From Clostridiaceae bacterium (lineage in GTDB: Bacteria > Bacillota > Clostridia > UBA1212 > DUPL01): a DNA stretch of 64,000 bases. The stretch is taken from contig DUPL01000044.1 of NCBI GenBank assembly GCA_012838385.1, forward strand, positions 19,642-83,641, read 5' to 3'. Position 1 is the first letter of the stretch. Each line of letters begins with the position of its first letter. Under the pieces are notes generated by a model, which ran no database searches, was not told where the DNA came from, and saw nothing but the letters and a program-made list of their open reading frames with translations. Below, piece by piece: positions 1 to 7,715 of this stretch. Both the position numbers and the translations under genes were made by a program.

Positions 1-1298
1 TTTGTATTAATACCTTTTGAGAGAAATTTCTCTGCAAGCATTTGCGAGTTTATGTCTCCCGGGTTTTTCTCCCTTGCAGCATAAATATCTGTTACAACCA
101 GGTTATCTGCATCTAGTAAAGCCTCTGCAAAGTCGTCCCCGAAAGCTTTTGCTCTGGAATATGTATGGGGCTGGAATACGCAAAGGACTCTTCCTTTGGT
201 AATTTGTTTTGCGGAATCAAGAGTCGCCTTAATCTCAGTAGGATGATGGGCGTAGTCGTCAATAATTGGCGCACCGTTTATAAATCCGCGATTTTGAAAA
301 CGTCTGTCGGGTGAAACGAAATTCAGAAGCCCTTCTTTTACTGCTTCTTTTTCGCAGCCTAGGTTTATGCAAACTGCGCAGGTTGCCAGAGCATTCAGAA
401 CATTATGTTTGCCAGGTACTTTCAATACCAGGTCAGTAAGAATTCCGTCATTGTTATACACCTTGAAACGAGTTTCGTTTTCCTTGTACTGTATGTCTTT
501 TGCTATGAAGTCGCAATCGTCGGAAAATCCATATGTATAGACCTTGCAGTCTGCTGCTTCTGCTGCAAACAACGCAGGTTTGCTTTCCGCACAAACAACC
601 GCAAAGCCTTCTTTGGGAATAAGTTTAATAAATTTTTTAAACGCATATATTATATCATCTATATCCTTGAAATAGTCTAGATGTTCTGCTTCAATGTTTA
701 GAATAACGCCTGCATAAGGAGAAAGGTTTAAAAAATTCTCATGATATTCACAGGCTTCCGTAACAAAGTACGGGCTTTTTGATGATCTGACATTTCCTCC
801 AAGAACAGGTAAGTTCCCGCCAATATGTACGCTGGGATCAAGATTTGCGTGGAGCATGACATGAGCCAGCATTGAAGTAGTAGTTGTTTTTCCATGAGTT
901 CCTGCAATGCAAATGGAGTAATCGTGTTCCCTTGTTAAAAGGCCGAGAAAATGGCCTCTTTCCATAACCGGGATGCCCTTTTCAATGGCTTTCAAATATT
1001 CGGGATTGTCTTTCGAAATTGCAAGAGTATAAACAACCAGATAGGTGTCGTCGGGGACATTGAGCGCATCGTGCCCTATATATAATTTGGCACCTTTTTG
1101 TCTCAGTTTTTGTGTATTGCAGGATTCGACTCTATCGGAACCGCTTACACGAAAGCCTCGTTCAAGTACGATCTCAGCCAGACCGCTCATGCTGGAGCCG
1201 CCTATCCCTATGAAATGTATTCTACATCCTGCTGGCAGGTTGAGATCAGATTCCCTGGAAGGGTTCTCGCGCTCTATATGATTGCCTGTCAAGTTCAT
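1..1298 (-). CDS. murC: UDP-N-acetylmuramate--L-alanine ligase, C-terminus cut by window edge
   Basis: Cytoplasmic Mur ligase that adds L-alanine to UDP-MurNAc with ATP hydrolysis, the first step of the peptidoglycan stem peptide. Reading the minus strand gives an open frame of about 432 codons running off base 1. It shows the N-terminal nucleotide-sugar motif IHFIGIGGSSMSGLA near residues 28-42, the ATP P-loop AGTHGKTTTT near 120, ILNIEAEHLDYF near 190, and the ligase motif DDYAHHPTEI near 350. MurC is usually about 450-470 residues, so only a short C-terminal piece is missing. The ATG at 1298 is preceded by a modest GGTGAT site. It diverges from the ABC exporter at 1511. The family assignment is secure. 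Confidence 0.96.
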   Translation of the reverse strand, partial: MNLTGNHIERENPSRESDLNLPAGCRIHFIGIGGSSMSGLAEIVLERGFRVSGSDRVESCNTQKLRQKGAKLYIGHDALNVPDDTYLVVYTLAISKDNPEYLKAIEKGIPVMERGHFLGLLTREHDYSICIAGTHGKTTTTSMLAHVMLHANLDPSVHIGGNLPVLGGNVRSSKSPYFVTEACEYHENFLNLSPYAGVILNIEAEHLDYFKDIDDIIYAFKKFIKLIPKEGFAVVCAESKPALFAAEAADCKVYTYGFSDDCDFIAKDIQYKENETRFKVYNNDGILTDLVLKVPGKHNVLNALATCAVCINLGCEKEAVKEGLLNFVSPDRRFQNRGFINGAPIIDDYAHHPTEIKATLDSAKQITKGRVLCVFQPHTYSRAKAFGDDFAEALLDADNLVVTDIYAAREKNPGDINSQMLAEKFLSKGINT

Positions 1299-1385
1299 TT
1301 ATCAGATCACCGCATCCTTTATCACACTAAATTGATACATAAATATATTATTCCTTGAATTATCAAATTGTCCGGAATCAGAACA

Positions 1386-1394
1386 ATTATATCA
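1386..1394 (-). promoter_or_regulatory. Extended -10 promoter candidate for murC
   Basis: The minus strand carries TGATATAAT, that is TGnTATAAT, with TATAAT at 1391-1386. No good -35 hexamer lies 17 bases upstream, as expected for extended -10 promoters. It lies about 90 bases before the murC start. Confidence 0.4.
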
Positions 1395-1422
1395 CATATG
1401 TTCGTTTATTGCTGAATATTTT

Positions 1423-1451
1423 TTGACCATGGTATAAAAAAACAGTATAAT
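1423..1451 (+). promoter_or_regulatory. Sigma-A promoter for the ABC exporter
   Basis: TTGACC at 1423-1428 and TATAAT at 1446-1451 with a 17-base spacer, 60 bases upstream of the ABC gene start. Confidence 0.65.
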
Positions 1452-1510
1452 TCGAAATATGTATTTTAAAATGCTGTATTAGTAAAATATATTGAGAAGG
1501 TAGAGGGTTT

Positions 1511-3826
1511 ATGTTAAAACTTGTAAATGTTACAAAAAGTTATGTTACCGGCGATTTCAAGCAGGTTGCTTTAAATAATGTGAGTCTTGCATTCAGGGAA
1601 AATGAGTTTGTTGCAATTCTGGGTCCTTCAGGAGGCGGAAAGACGACGCTATTAAACATCATAGGCGGCCTGGACAGATATGACAGTGGCGAGATGTATA
1701 TAAACGGCAGACCCACATCCGACTTCAAGGGTGTGGAGTGGGACGCTTATAGGAACAACAGCATCGGCTTTGTTTTCCAGAATTACAACCTTATTTCCCA
1801 TATATCTATCCTTGAAAATGTAGAGATGGGAATGACTCTTTCTGGAATGTCTGCCAGCGAACGAAGGGAAAGGGCCCTTCGATTGCTTGACAGGGTAGGT
1901 CTTAAAGACCATGTCAAAAAGAAACCCAACCAGCTGTCAGGCGGACAGATGCAGAGAGTTGCGATAGCAAGAGCGCTCGCAAATGATCCTGATATTATTC
2001 TGGCGGATGAGCCAACTGGAGCTTTGGATAGCGAAACAGGAGTACAAATACTTGACCTTATAAAAGAGATTGCGAAAAACAAACTTGTTATAATGGTTAC
2101 ACACAATCCCGAACTGGCAAACAAGTATGCCACCAGAATTGTCAATTTGGTGGACGGACGGATTGTAAGCGACTCCAACCCGTATGAGGAGGAAGAACAC
2201 AAGCAGTCAGGATACAAACTCAAAATGACTGCCATGAACTTTTTTACTGCTTTGAAACTATCCTTTAACAACATAAAGACAAAGAAATTTAGAACAATAC
2301 TTACCTCTTTCGCAGCAAGCATTGGAATCATAGGGATTGCACTCATTCTCGCTCTTTCGAACGGGTTTCAGATAGAAATAGACAAGTTTGAGGAAAACAC
2401 CATGTCTGGATTCCCCATAATCATAGGACAGCAGGCGACAACTGTTGATATTGCCGATATGGGTAAAAAGTTTGGAGAGGAGAACAGGAAGTACAAGGAG
2501 TTTACAGACAAAAAGGAAGTAATTCCTTTTGACAGGAGCGAAAGTGAATTAATTCATATGAACAATATTACAGAGGAATATATAGAGTATTTAAAGAGCA
2601 TTGATCCGAATCTGCTTTTGGGAACCACATATACACGCATGACATCTTTGAACTTATTGAAACTTGACAGAGACAATGTGGCAAAGATTGTATCGATGCA
2701 AGACCTGGATATGAGTGTGCTTCCAAAAAAGTTTGGTGAAGAAGGTTTTGTTGAAAAGAACTATGACATACTTTATGGAAAAATGCCAGAGAACAAAAAC
2801 GAGTTATTGCTGGTTGTGGACAAATTCAATAGACTGGACAAAAGAGTGCTGGAAACGCTAGGTTTTTCAACTTATGAAAGTATAGCTTTTGAGGACATAA
2901 TCGGTACCGAGTTAAGAGCCATTCCTAATAATGACTATTACGTGGAACGGGATGGATTCTTTACACTGGTTGGCAACCCTGCGGACATGACTGAAATATA
3001 TAATAGGGAAACGGCAATACCTTTAAAAATTGTAGGAATCCTAAGGATAAAGAAAGACAAGATGCTGGATGTAATCCGTACAGGCGTGGCATATTCTGAA
3101 GAACTGATGGAATATATTCTGGAGGATTCGGAAAACAGCGACATTGCAAAAGCCCAAAGGGAGGCTGATTACAATGTGCTTACAGGCCAACCTTTTGATT
3201 TGACAACGGAAAAGGGAAAGGAAGACAAGGAAAATGTTCTCCGGGTAATTGGAGCAAACTCTGTTCCTTTAATGATAACAATCTTTCCTAGAGATTTTGA
3301 TTCAAAGGATGACGTATTGGCGTTTTTGGATGCGTACAATGAAGGCAAAGACAGCAAGGACAGGATAATATATACAGACATGGCCGAGCAGATAACAAAG
3401 CTTACGAAAAAGATAATAGATTCAATATCCATTGTCCTTATAGCTTTTGCTTCAATTTCTTTGTTTGTTTCGTCTATAATGATTGGAATAATTACGTACA
3501 TTTCCGTACTGGAAAGAACAAAAGAGATTGGAATTCTGAGGTCATTAGGAGCAAGAAAATCGGATATTACCTTGGTATTTAATGCAGAAACCTTTATTAT
3601 AGGGGTGTTTTCAGGATTAATTGGAATAGCCATAGCGTCTTTGCTGGTCATACCTACAAACATGATAATTGCAAATTATTCAAATCTTGAAAACGTAGCA
3701 AAGCTTTCGCCTTTGCATGCAATTATTCTGATTCTTGTAAGCTTGTTCTTTACAATTGTTGGAGGATTCATACCAAGCCTGATAGCTGCGAAAAAGGACC
3801 CTGTGGAAGCACTGAGAACCGAATAA
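1511..3826 (+). CDS. ABC transporter, fused ATPase and FtsX/MacB-like permease
   Basis: A single 771-residue polypeptide with an ATPase half and a permease half, typical of MacB/LolD-type exporters in Firmicutes. The ATPase shows Walker A GPSGGGKTT (about residues 38-46), LSGGQ signature (about 143), Walker B ILADEPTG followed by ALDSETG, and the H-loop VTHNPE. A transmembrane helix follows near residue 265, then a large extracytoplasmic domain (about 290-640), then three more helices of the FtsX core near 640-670, 690-718 and 735-757. The gene stands alone between its own promoter and terminator, with no periplasmic adaptor or two-component pair nearby. Substrate unknown; peptide or lipoprotein export and antimicrobial resistance are family possibilities only. 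Confidence 0.92.
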   Translation: MLKLVNVTKSYVTGDFKQVALNNVSLAFRENEFVAILGPSGGGKTTLLNIIGGLDRYDSGEMYINGRPTSDFKGVEWDAYRNNSIGFVFQNYNLISHISILENVEMGMTLSGMSASERRERALRLLDRVGLKDHVKKKPNQLSGGQMQRVAIARALANDPDIILADEPTGALDSETGVQILDLIKEIAKNKLVIMVTHNPELANKYATRIVNLVDGRIVSDSNPYEEEEHKQSGYKLKMTAMNFFTALKLSFNNIKTKKFRTILTSFAASIGIIGIALILALSNGFQIEIDKFEENTMSGFPIIIGQQATTVDIADMGKKFGEENRKYKEFTDKKEVIPFDRSESELIHMNNITEEYIEYLKSIDPNLLLGTTYTRMTSLNLLKLDRDNVAKIVSMQDLDMSVLPKKFGEEGFVEKNYDILYGKMPENKNELLLVVDKFNRLDKRVLETLGFSTYESIAFEDIIGTELRAIPNNDYYVERDGFFTLVGNPADMTEIYNRETAIPLKIVGILRIKKDKMLDVIRTGVAYSEELMEYILEDSENSDIAKAQREADYNVLTGQPFDLTTEKGKEDKENVLRVIGANSVPLMITIFPRDFDSKDDVLAFLDAYNEGKDSKDRIIYTDMAEQITKLTKKIIDSISIVLIAFASISLFVSSIMIGIITYISVLERTKEIGILRSLGARKSDITLVFNAETFIIGVFSGLIGIAIASLLVIPTNMIIANYSNLENVAKLSPLHAIILILVSLFFTIVGGFIPSLIAAKKDPVEALRTE

Positions 3827-3831
3827 ATAAT

Positions 3832-3867
3832 AAAAGAATCGGCACAAACTCTAATGCCGATTCTTTT
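3832..3867 (+). terminator. Intrinsic terminator of the ABC exporter
   Basis: Arms AAAAGAATCGGCA (3832-3844) and TGCCGATTCTTTT (3855-3867) form a 13-bp perfect stem with a 10-base loop. The A/T-rich base of the stem supplies the U-tract. It begins 5 bases after the stop codon. Confidence 0.85.
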
Positions 3868-3950
3868 CTCCATATTCAATTTTTTGTTGCGTCCTTGGCA
3901 ACACTAGTATTATACTCAAAAAAAGACAAATTATTCATTAATTGAGAAAT

Positions 3951-4133
3951 TTATCTGTCTACCAGTGCCCTGCTCTTATAGCTTGCACACATGCTTTCAT
4001 CAATATCTTCAGTTGCGCAGTTCATTTTAGGCGTAACCTTTATAGCTGACAAAGTACAGCTGTTTTCAAGCGTATCGTTAAAAGAGCAGCTTGCCACATC
4101 ACAAGAAATAGACTGACATTTTTTATGGCTCAT
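3951..4133 (-). CDS. DUF1540 domain small cysteine-rich protein
   Basis: A 60-residue protein with six cysteines (C6, C11, C16, C26, C39, C49). The pattern CDVASCSFN, then NSCTLSAIKV, then a late CASY, matches the short clostridial DUF1540 family, which is thought to bind metal but has no established function. An in-frame upstream ATG at 4151 exists, but the ATG at 4133 is preceded by AAAGGTGG at proper spacing and gives the usual family N-terminus, so it is preferred. A 7-bp inverted repeat lies 28-46 bases upstream. The gene diverges from the riboswitch-controlled operon; no functional link is shown. Confidence 0.8.
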   Translation of the reverse strand: MSHKKCQSISCDVASCSFNDTLENSCTLSAIKVTPKMNCATEDIDESMCASYKSRALVDR

Positions 4134-4160
4134 TTTAGTTCCACCTTTCAAGTCAACCTT

Positions 4161-4179
4161 TGTACGGAATTACCGTACA
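4161..4179. repeat. Inverted repeat upstream of the DUF1540 gene
   Basis: TGTACGG (4161-4167) and CCGTACA (4173-4179) form a perfect 7-bp inverted repeat with a 5-base centre. It could be an operator or a 5'-UTR hairpin of the minus-strand gene. No T-tract follows, so it is not a terminator. Confidence 0.5.
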
Positions 4180-4233
4180 GTTGTATTTTGTCCTGAAAAA
4201 CGTTATTCTTTCATGTAATTTTAGCCTGATATA

Positions 4234-4262
4234 TTGACAATGGTAATCGGTTAGTATATAAT
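4234..4262 (+). promoter_or_regulatory. Sigma-A promoter of the riboswitch operon
   Basis: Perfect TTGACA at 4234-4239 and perfect TATAAT at 4257-4262 with a 17-base spacer. Transcription would begin near 4269, leaving about 40 bases before the structured leader. Confidence 0.85.
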
Positions 4263-4307
4263 CTAAATGCTTTGATATTTTTTTAACAATATTAAAGTGA
4301 AAAAAAT

Positions 4308-4411
4308 ACTGGTTCCGAGTGTTTTCTACCTAAAGCCAAAATGGCCATGGGGAAACACCGATAGGGTTGAAAGAGAAATTTTTCAGCCTTCCGGAGTTGA
4401 AAAGGAACAGG
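4308..4411 (+). ncRNA. Moco/Tuco-like riboswitch aptamer
   Basis: A compact structured leader. P1 pairs GTTCC (4312-4316) with GGAAC (4404-4408). A long arm pairs GTGTTTTC (4319-4326) with GGAAACAC (4351-4358) and encloses a GCCA/TGGC hairpin (4335-4338/4342-4345). A second arm pairs GGTTGAAA (4365-4372) with TTTCAGCC (4381-4388). Conserved-looking single strands include CCGAG after P1 and CCGGAGTTGAAAAGG before its 3' side, which resemble the Moco RNA motif as I remember it. Every gene downstream fits Mo/W cofactor biology. Whether it is the molybdenum or tungsten variant cannot be decided by eye. The structure is seen; the ligand is inferred. Confidence 0.7.
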
Positions 4412-4459
4412 AAAGAAATCACCCTTATGGGTGGTAATTTCTTTATGTTCTCTTGTTCC
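4404..4459 (+). promoter_or_regulatory. Antiterminator pairing of the riboswitch
   Basis: Bases 4404-4411 (GGAACAGG) can pair with 4452-4459 (CTTGTTCC) over 8 bp with one G-U pair. They enclose a strong internal hairpin: AAAGAAAT and CACCC at 4412-4424 against GGGTG and ATTTCTTT at 4429-4444, with a GTA bulge. This pairing uses the 3' strand of P1 and the 5' arm of the terminator, so it excludes both. Ligand-stabilised P1 would therefore favour termination, an OFF switch. Confidence 0.65.
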
Positions 4460-4484
4460 GGACGGAATCAAGAGAATTTTTTTT
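4448..4484 (+). terminator. Riboswitch-controlled intrinsic terminator
   Basis: TTCTCTTG (4448-4455) pairs with CAAGAGAA (4469-4476). The inner TTCC/GGAA extends the stem, and eight T residues follow (4477-4484). It lies 30 bases before the first gene's start codon. Confidence 0.88.
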
Positions 4485-4513
4485 GATAAAGAAATTAAAA
4501 GGAGAAGAATAAA

Positions 4514-5710
4514 ATGAAAAAGCATCTATTAATCTTGGCGATATTTGTATTAGTTTTAGCACTGGCTGCTGGGTGTGCAAATAATAACGGTCAGAACACC
4601 ACACCAACACCTACTGATGCACCCCAGTCCTATGAGGATGACGACTATATTCTTGAAATTGTAGGAATCGGGGATGAAACCATCAAAGTGACAAAAGGGC
4701 AAATCAGGGAACTTGCCGCAGGTGGCAAACTTGTTGAGTACGGCGAAGACCAGCCTGCATACGCATCCGACAAGACTGACGATGATGGCAACAAAATTCC
4801 ACACACATTGAAAGGAGTATATTTCGACGATATACTTGAAGTTTATGCAGATGACGCAAAAACTTCCGATTTTACAAGCATGTCTATTTATGCCGAAGAC
4901 GGTTACGAGACAATTCTTTCAGCTGATGTCTTCAACGTAGAACAAGGCGGAGTTAAAATGATTGTTGCCTTTGAGTATGACGGCATTGAGCTTAATCCAA
5001 ATGAGAAGAGCGGAGCTTTGAGAGTTGTTTTTCCTGACAAGCCGGCAAATACCTGGGCAAAACAGGTTTCCAAGATAGTTTTGGCAAGTGAGGAAGATGA
5101 GGAAACAGTTCCGGAAACTGAAAGCGTATACTTCTCAGAATCAACCGGAGACAAATATGACGGTAGTTATGAGGTAGACGGTACTACATATTATGGAACA
5201 AGCTTCAAAAAAATATTTGACGACGGAATATTGAAGAGCGGTGATAAGGCCCAGATGTTCGTATATTCGTGGGATGGAACCGAGTATACAAGCTTGAAGA
5301 CAAAAGAGTATTACGAGGATGCGTTCTTGGTTTATGCATCAAAGGATGCTGACAGTGACGAGTTTGCTCAAGAGAAGGACGCACCGGTATTCAATGGGGC
5401 AAACATTTTAAAAGGCATGAAGGTAAAACACACCATGTATGTGACTGTTGAAAACACTTCTTTTGCAGTACTTGACAAAGTTTTTGAAAAGCTTGATTCC
5501 AAAGGCAAAGGCAGTATTCTTGTTAGTGAGCTGCTTGATGAAATAAATATGAAAGAAGCGTCAATCTATACCATAACCGGGGTTGACGGCACTGAAAAAC
5601 AGGCAAAGAAAGAAGATTTAAAGGATATAAGGATTGAGTCAACAGATGAAGGATACGTTGTTTCAGTTGATGGCAGTGAGTTTGTAATATTGAGCATACA
5701 GGCGAAATGA
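4514..5710 (+). CDS. Lipoprotein with sulfite-oxidase-type molybdopterin-binding fold
   Basis: A 398-residue secreted lipoprotein with a signal peptide and lipobox LAAGC (lipid Cys21). After a Thr/Pro linker, residues about 45-195 follow the pattern of the PF00174-like molybdopterin-binding domain (HTLKGVYFDDIL, then MSIYAEDGYE, then GALRVVFPDK and a terminal VSKIVL strand). A second, more divergent copy appears to fill about 200-395, with YEVDGTTYYGTSF as its start. I see no cysteine in the place that ligates molybdenum in true sulfite oxidases, so a binding role is more likely than catalysis. It is the first gene after the riboswitch and overlaps the ECF S gene by 4 bases. Role as an extracellular receptor for a pterin cofactor is inference. 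Confidence 0.75.
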   Translation: MKKHLLILAIFVLVLALAAGCANNNGQNTTPTPTDAPQSYEDDDYILEIVGIGDETIKVTKGQIRELAAGGKLVEYGEDQPAYASDKTDDDGNKIPHTLKGVYFDDILEVYADDAKTSDFTSMSIYAEDGYETILSADVFNVEQGGVKMIVAFEYDGIELNPNEKSGALRVVFPDKPANTWAKQVSKIVLASEEDEETVPETESVYFSESTGDKYDGSYEVDGTTYYGTSFKKIFDDGILKSGDKAQMFVYSWDGTEYTSLKTKEYYEDAFLVYASKDADSDEFAQEKDAPVFNGANILKGMKVKHTMYVTVENTSFAVLDKVFEKLDSKGKGSILVSELLDEINMKEASIYTITGVDGTEKQAKKEDLKDIRIESTDEGYVVSVDGSEFVILSIQAK

Positions 5711-6273
5711 GGAAGGTTATTAAATCATATTCTGTTTTGGATCTGGTATTAATAGCGATGCTAGCAGCCCTTGCTACAGGCTTCAAGACTGTTGCAAACA
5801 CACTGGTCAAGTTAATAACAGGTCCTTTGGGAATCCCAGGAGGGGCTTTGGCAGGCGGATTTTATATGATGTGGCTTGCCATTGGGCATTCGGTAGTTCG
5901 TAAATTTGGGGTATCTTTCATGATATCCCTTGTCCAGGCTCTCGTACTATTTACAACCAGCGCACCAGGCAGCCACGGCATCTGGACTTTCATAACGTAT
6001 TTGATTCCCGGACTTTGCGTTGACATTGTGTTTCTCTTTGCAAGAAAAAACAATGCCAATGTTCTGCATTTCATGATTGCCGTGATGATGGCAAATGTAC
6101 TGGGCACACTAGGGAGCTTTTTGCTATGGTTCAGGTTATCCTGGTTGTGGCTTGCGTTTAGCCTGACTGCAGCGGCTTTATCCGGAGCAATTGGAGGGCT
6201 TGTGGCATATTCTGTTGATAAGGGAATTAGGAGAATTGGTTTAATTTTCAAAGAGGATGGGGCAGATCAATGA
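5707..6273 (+). CDS. ECF transporter S component
   Basis: A 188-residue integral membrane protein with about five or six hydrophobic helices. The N-terminal pattern VLIAMLAALATGFK, followed by a Gly/Pro-rich loop (GPLGIPGGALAGG), is typical of substrate-binding S subunits of energy-coupling-factor importers. The LAALATGFK segment carries the small-residue helix face that S proteins use to dock on EcfT. It overlaps its neighbours by 4 bases on both sides and shares the operon with EcfA, EcfA' and EcfT, so this is a dedicated (group I) ECF system. Substrate is not readable from sequence; the Moco/Tuco-like leader and the pterin-fold lipoproteins on both sides point to a molybdopterin-related compound. 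Confidence 0.85.
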   Translation: MRKVIKSYSVLDLVLIAMLAALATGFKTVANTLVKLITGPLGIPGGALAGGFYMMWLAIGHSVVRKFGVSFMISLVQALVLFTTSAPGSHGIWTFITYLIPGLCVDIVFLFARKNNANVLHFMIAVMMANVLGTLGSFLLWFRLSWLWLAFSLTAAALSGAIGGLVAYSVDKGIRRIGLIFKEDGADQ

Positions 6274-7715
6274 AAAGAGCACTATTGATACTGACAGTTG
6301 TCTTGTTGGTGATTTTTGCAGGATGCACGAACAAGGAAAGTGAACCAGGCAAATACATAACCGTAAACGGGGATATAGAAGGCGTCTCTGTAGAAGTGAA
6401 CTTGAGTGATATTTCAAAAGAAGAGATAGCAATAAAGGATACACTTTACAAAGGGGTGCGTTTGTCAAAGGTTCTTGAGAAGGTTTCACTACTGGCACCT
6501 GTTGATAAGAGCTATGTAATGATAACAGCCATAGACGGAGTGTCTGCACTAATTGATGCGGAGACTGCCAACTTGTGTCATGTTGTCGAAGTAGAAGGAG
6601 TTTTGAACATAAAGGCTCCGGAACATCCGAGGGTTGTTGGTATCAAGCATGTTCTTGAGATTACAATAGTTGCCCATGAGGATGTGGAAATTTCTGATGA
6701 GAATTCTCTAAAAATTGTGGATCAAGAGGGTGACAGACGTATAAGTTTTGGAAACTGCAAGCTCCTTATGTTTGAGAAATCAGGTGAAAGTAGACAGAAC
6801 GGAAATCTCGCTGTGAAGTATGTAAAGAAAGCGCCATTAAAGGCGGAAGAATTCATCGGCGATGATTTCGTACTTTACTTCGACAACTATGACATGCTGA
6901 AAGTGGATAGGGATTATGCAGGTGTTTTTGTTTGGGAAAATGGCAGAATATATTATGAAACGGACGAGAGGTACGATAGTCCTGTTACAGGTATTGTGAC
7001 AGGCGTCGACACCGTTATATTCGATGCCTTTGACATGATGAAGATATTATTGGATAAGAATGAAATGGTTATGTTTATCCTGCCTGACGGGTTGTCTTAC
7101 GAGCAGGTGGAATATTACAAGGATAACCTTACAATATTATCAGGCAATTACAAAAAAGCAGCCAGCGTGAACCCAGCCATATCAAATGTGGCTTTGGCAG
7201 CAATAATTACCGGACAATCACCTTTTGCAACAGGCATAACAAAGAGGGAAGTAAAAGCTCCTAACGTAAAGGACATTTTTGAATACGTTGTCAGTAAAGG
7301 GAAAACGGCATCATATATTGAAGGGAATTCAGTATTGGTTGTAACCTCGGAAAAGCCAAAACTGAATGTAGCCAACTCGGAAGGATATACTGATAAAGGC
7401 GTATTTGAAACAGCCATGTATGAACTGGGCAAAAATCCTGATTTTTTATTCATACATTTCCACGGCATTGATGATGTAAATCACGAGTACTCTCCTTTGT
7501 CAGAGGAAGCCAAGCAGAAGATATATGAAATAGAAGGATATATTAAAGAGCTGGTTAAAAACTTTTATGGGCATGTGATAATTGTGCCTGACCATGGAGC
7601 AGTGACTATAGAAGACACGGATGGGACAAAAAGAGGAAAACACAGCTTGTTCAAGTATGGAGACATGTATGTGCCCTTCTACTATTTTGAAAGGGGTAGT
7701 TTGATTGAAGAATAG
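6270..7715 (+). CDS. Lipoprotein: molybdopterin-fold domain fused to alkaline-phosphatase-superfamily phosphodiesterase
   Basis: A 481-residue lipoprotein (lipobox FAGC, Cys19). Residues about 25-140 repeat the small molybdopterin-binding fold seen in the first gene of the operon (DTLYKGVRLSKVLEKV, ITAIDGVSALI). Residues about 255-475 form an alkaline-phosphatase/nucleotide-pyrophosphatase core with its metal and nucleophile positions in place: LPDG near 270, a Ser in NPAIS ahead of ITGQSP near 303, GIDDVNHEY near 398-406, VPDHG near 440, and GKHS near 456. It would act outside the membrane, removing phosphate or a nucleotide before uptake by the adjacent ECF transporter. The family call is firm; the substrate is inference from the operon. 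Confidence 0.8.
   Translation: MKRALLILTVVLLVIFAGCTNKESEPGKYITVNGDIEGVSVEVNLSDISKEEIAIKDTLYKGVRLSKVLEKVSLLAPVDKSYVMITAIDGVSALIDAETANLCHVVEVEGVLNIKAPEHPRVVGIKHVLEITIVAHEDVEISDENSLKIVDQEGDRRISFGNCKLLMFEKSGESRQNGNLAVKYVKKAPLKAEEFIGDDFVLYFDNYDMLKVDRDYAGVFVWENGRIYYETDERYDSPVTGIVTGVDTVIFDAFDMMKILLDKNEMVMFILPDGLSYEQVEYYKDNLTILSGNYKKAASVNPAISNVALAAIITGQSPFATGITKREVKAPNVKDIFEYVVSKGKTASYIEGNSVLVVTSEKPKLNVANSEGYTDKGVFETAMYELGKNPDFLFIHFHGIDDVNHEYSPLSEEAKQKIYEIEGYIKELVKNFYGHVIIVPDHGAVTIEDTDGTKRGKHSLFKYGDMYVPFYYFERGSLIEE

Noticed and set aside
405..680. Open frames on the plus strand within 17-1358
   Set aside because: They lie antisense to a continuous murC frame with all Mur ligase motifs and show no motifs of their own.
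1783..2346. 187-codon minus-strand open frame inside the ABC exporter gene
   Set aside because: Opposite to a clear ABC ATPase; composition is a shadow of the coding strand.
3885..3903. Hairpin TGTTGC/GCAACA after the ABC exporter terminator
   Set aside because: No T-tract on either strand and only 6 bp, so not called as a terminator.
4308..4411. TPP, cobalamin or preQ1 riboswitch controlling the ECF operon
   Set aside because: The conserved core sequences of those classes are not seen, and downstream genes fit Mo/W cofactor rather than thiamine, B12 or queuosine.
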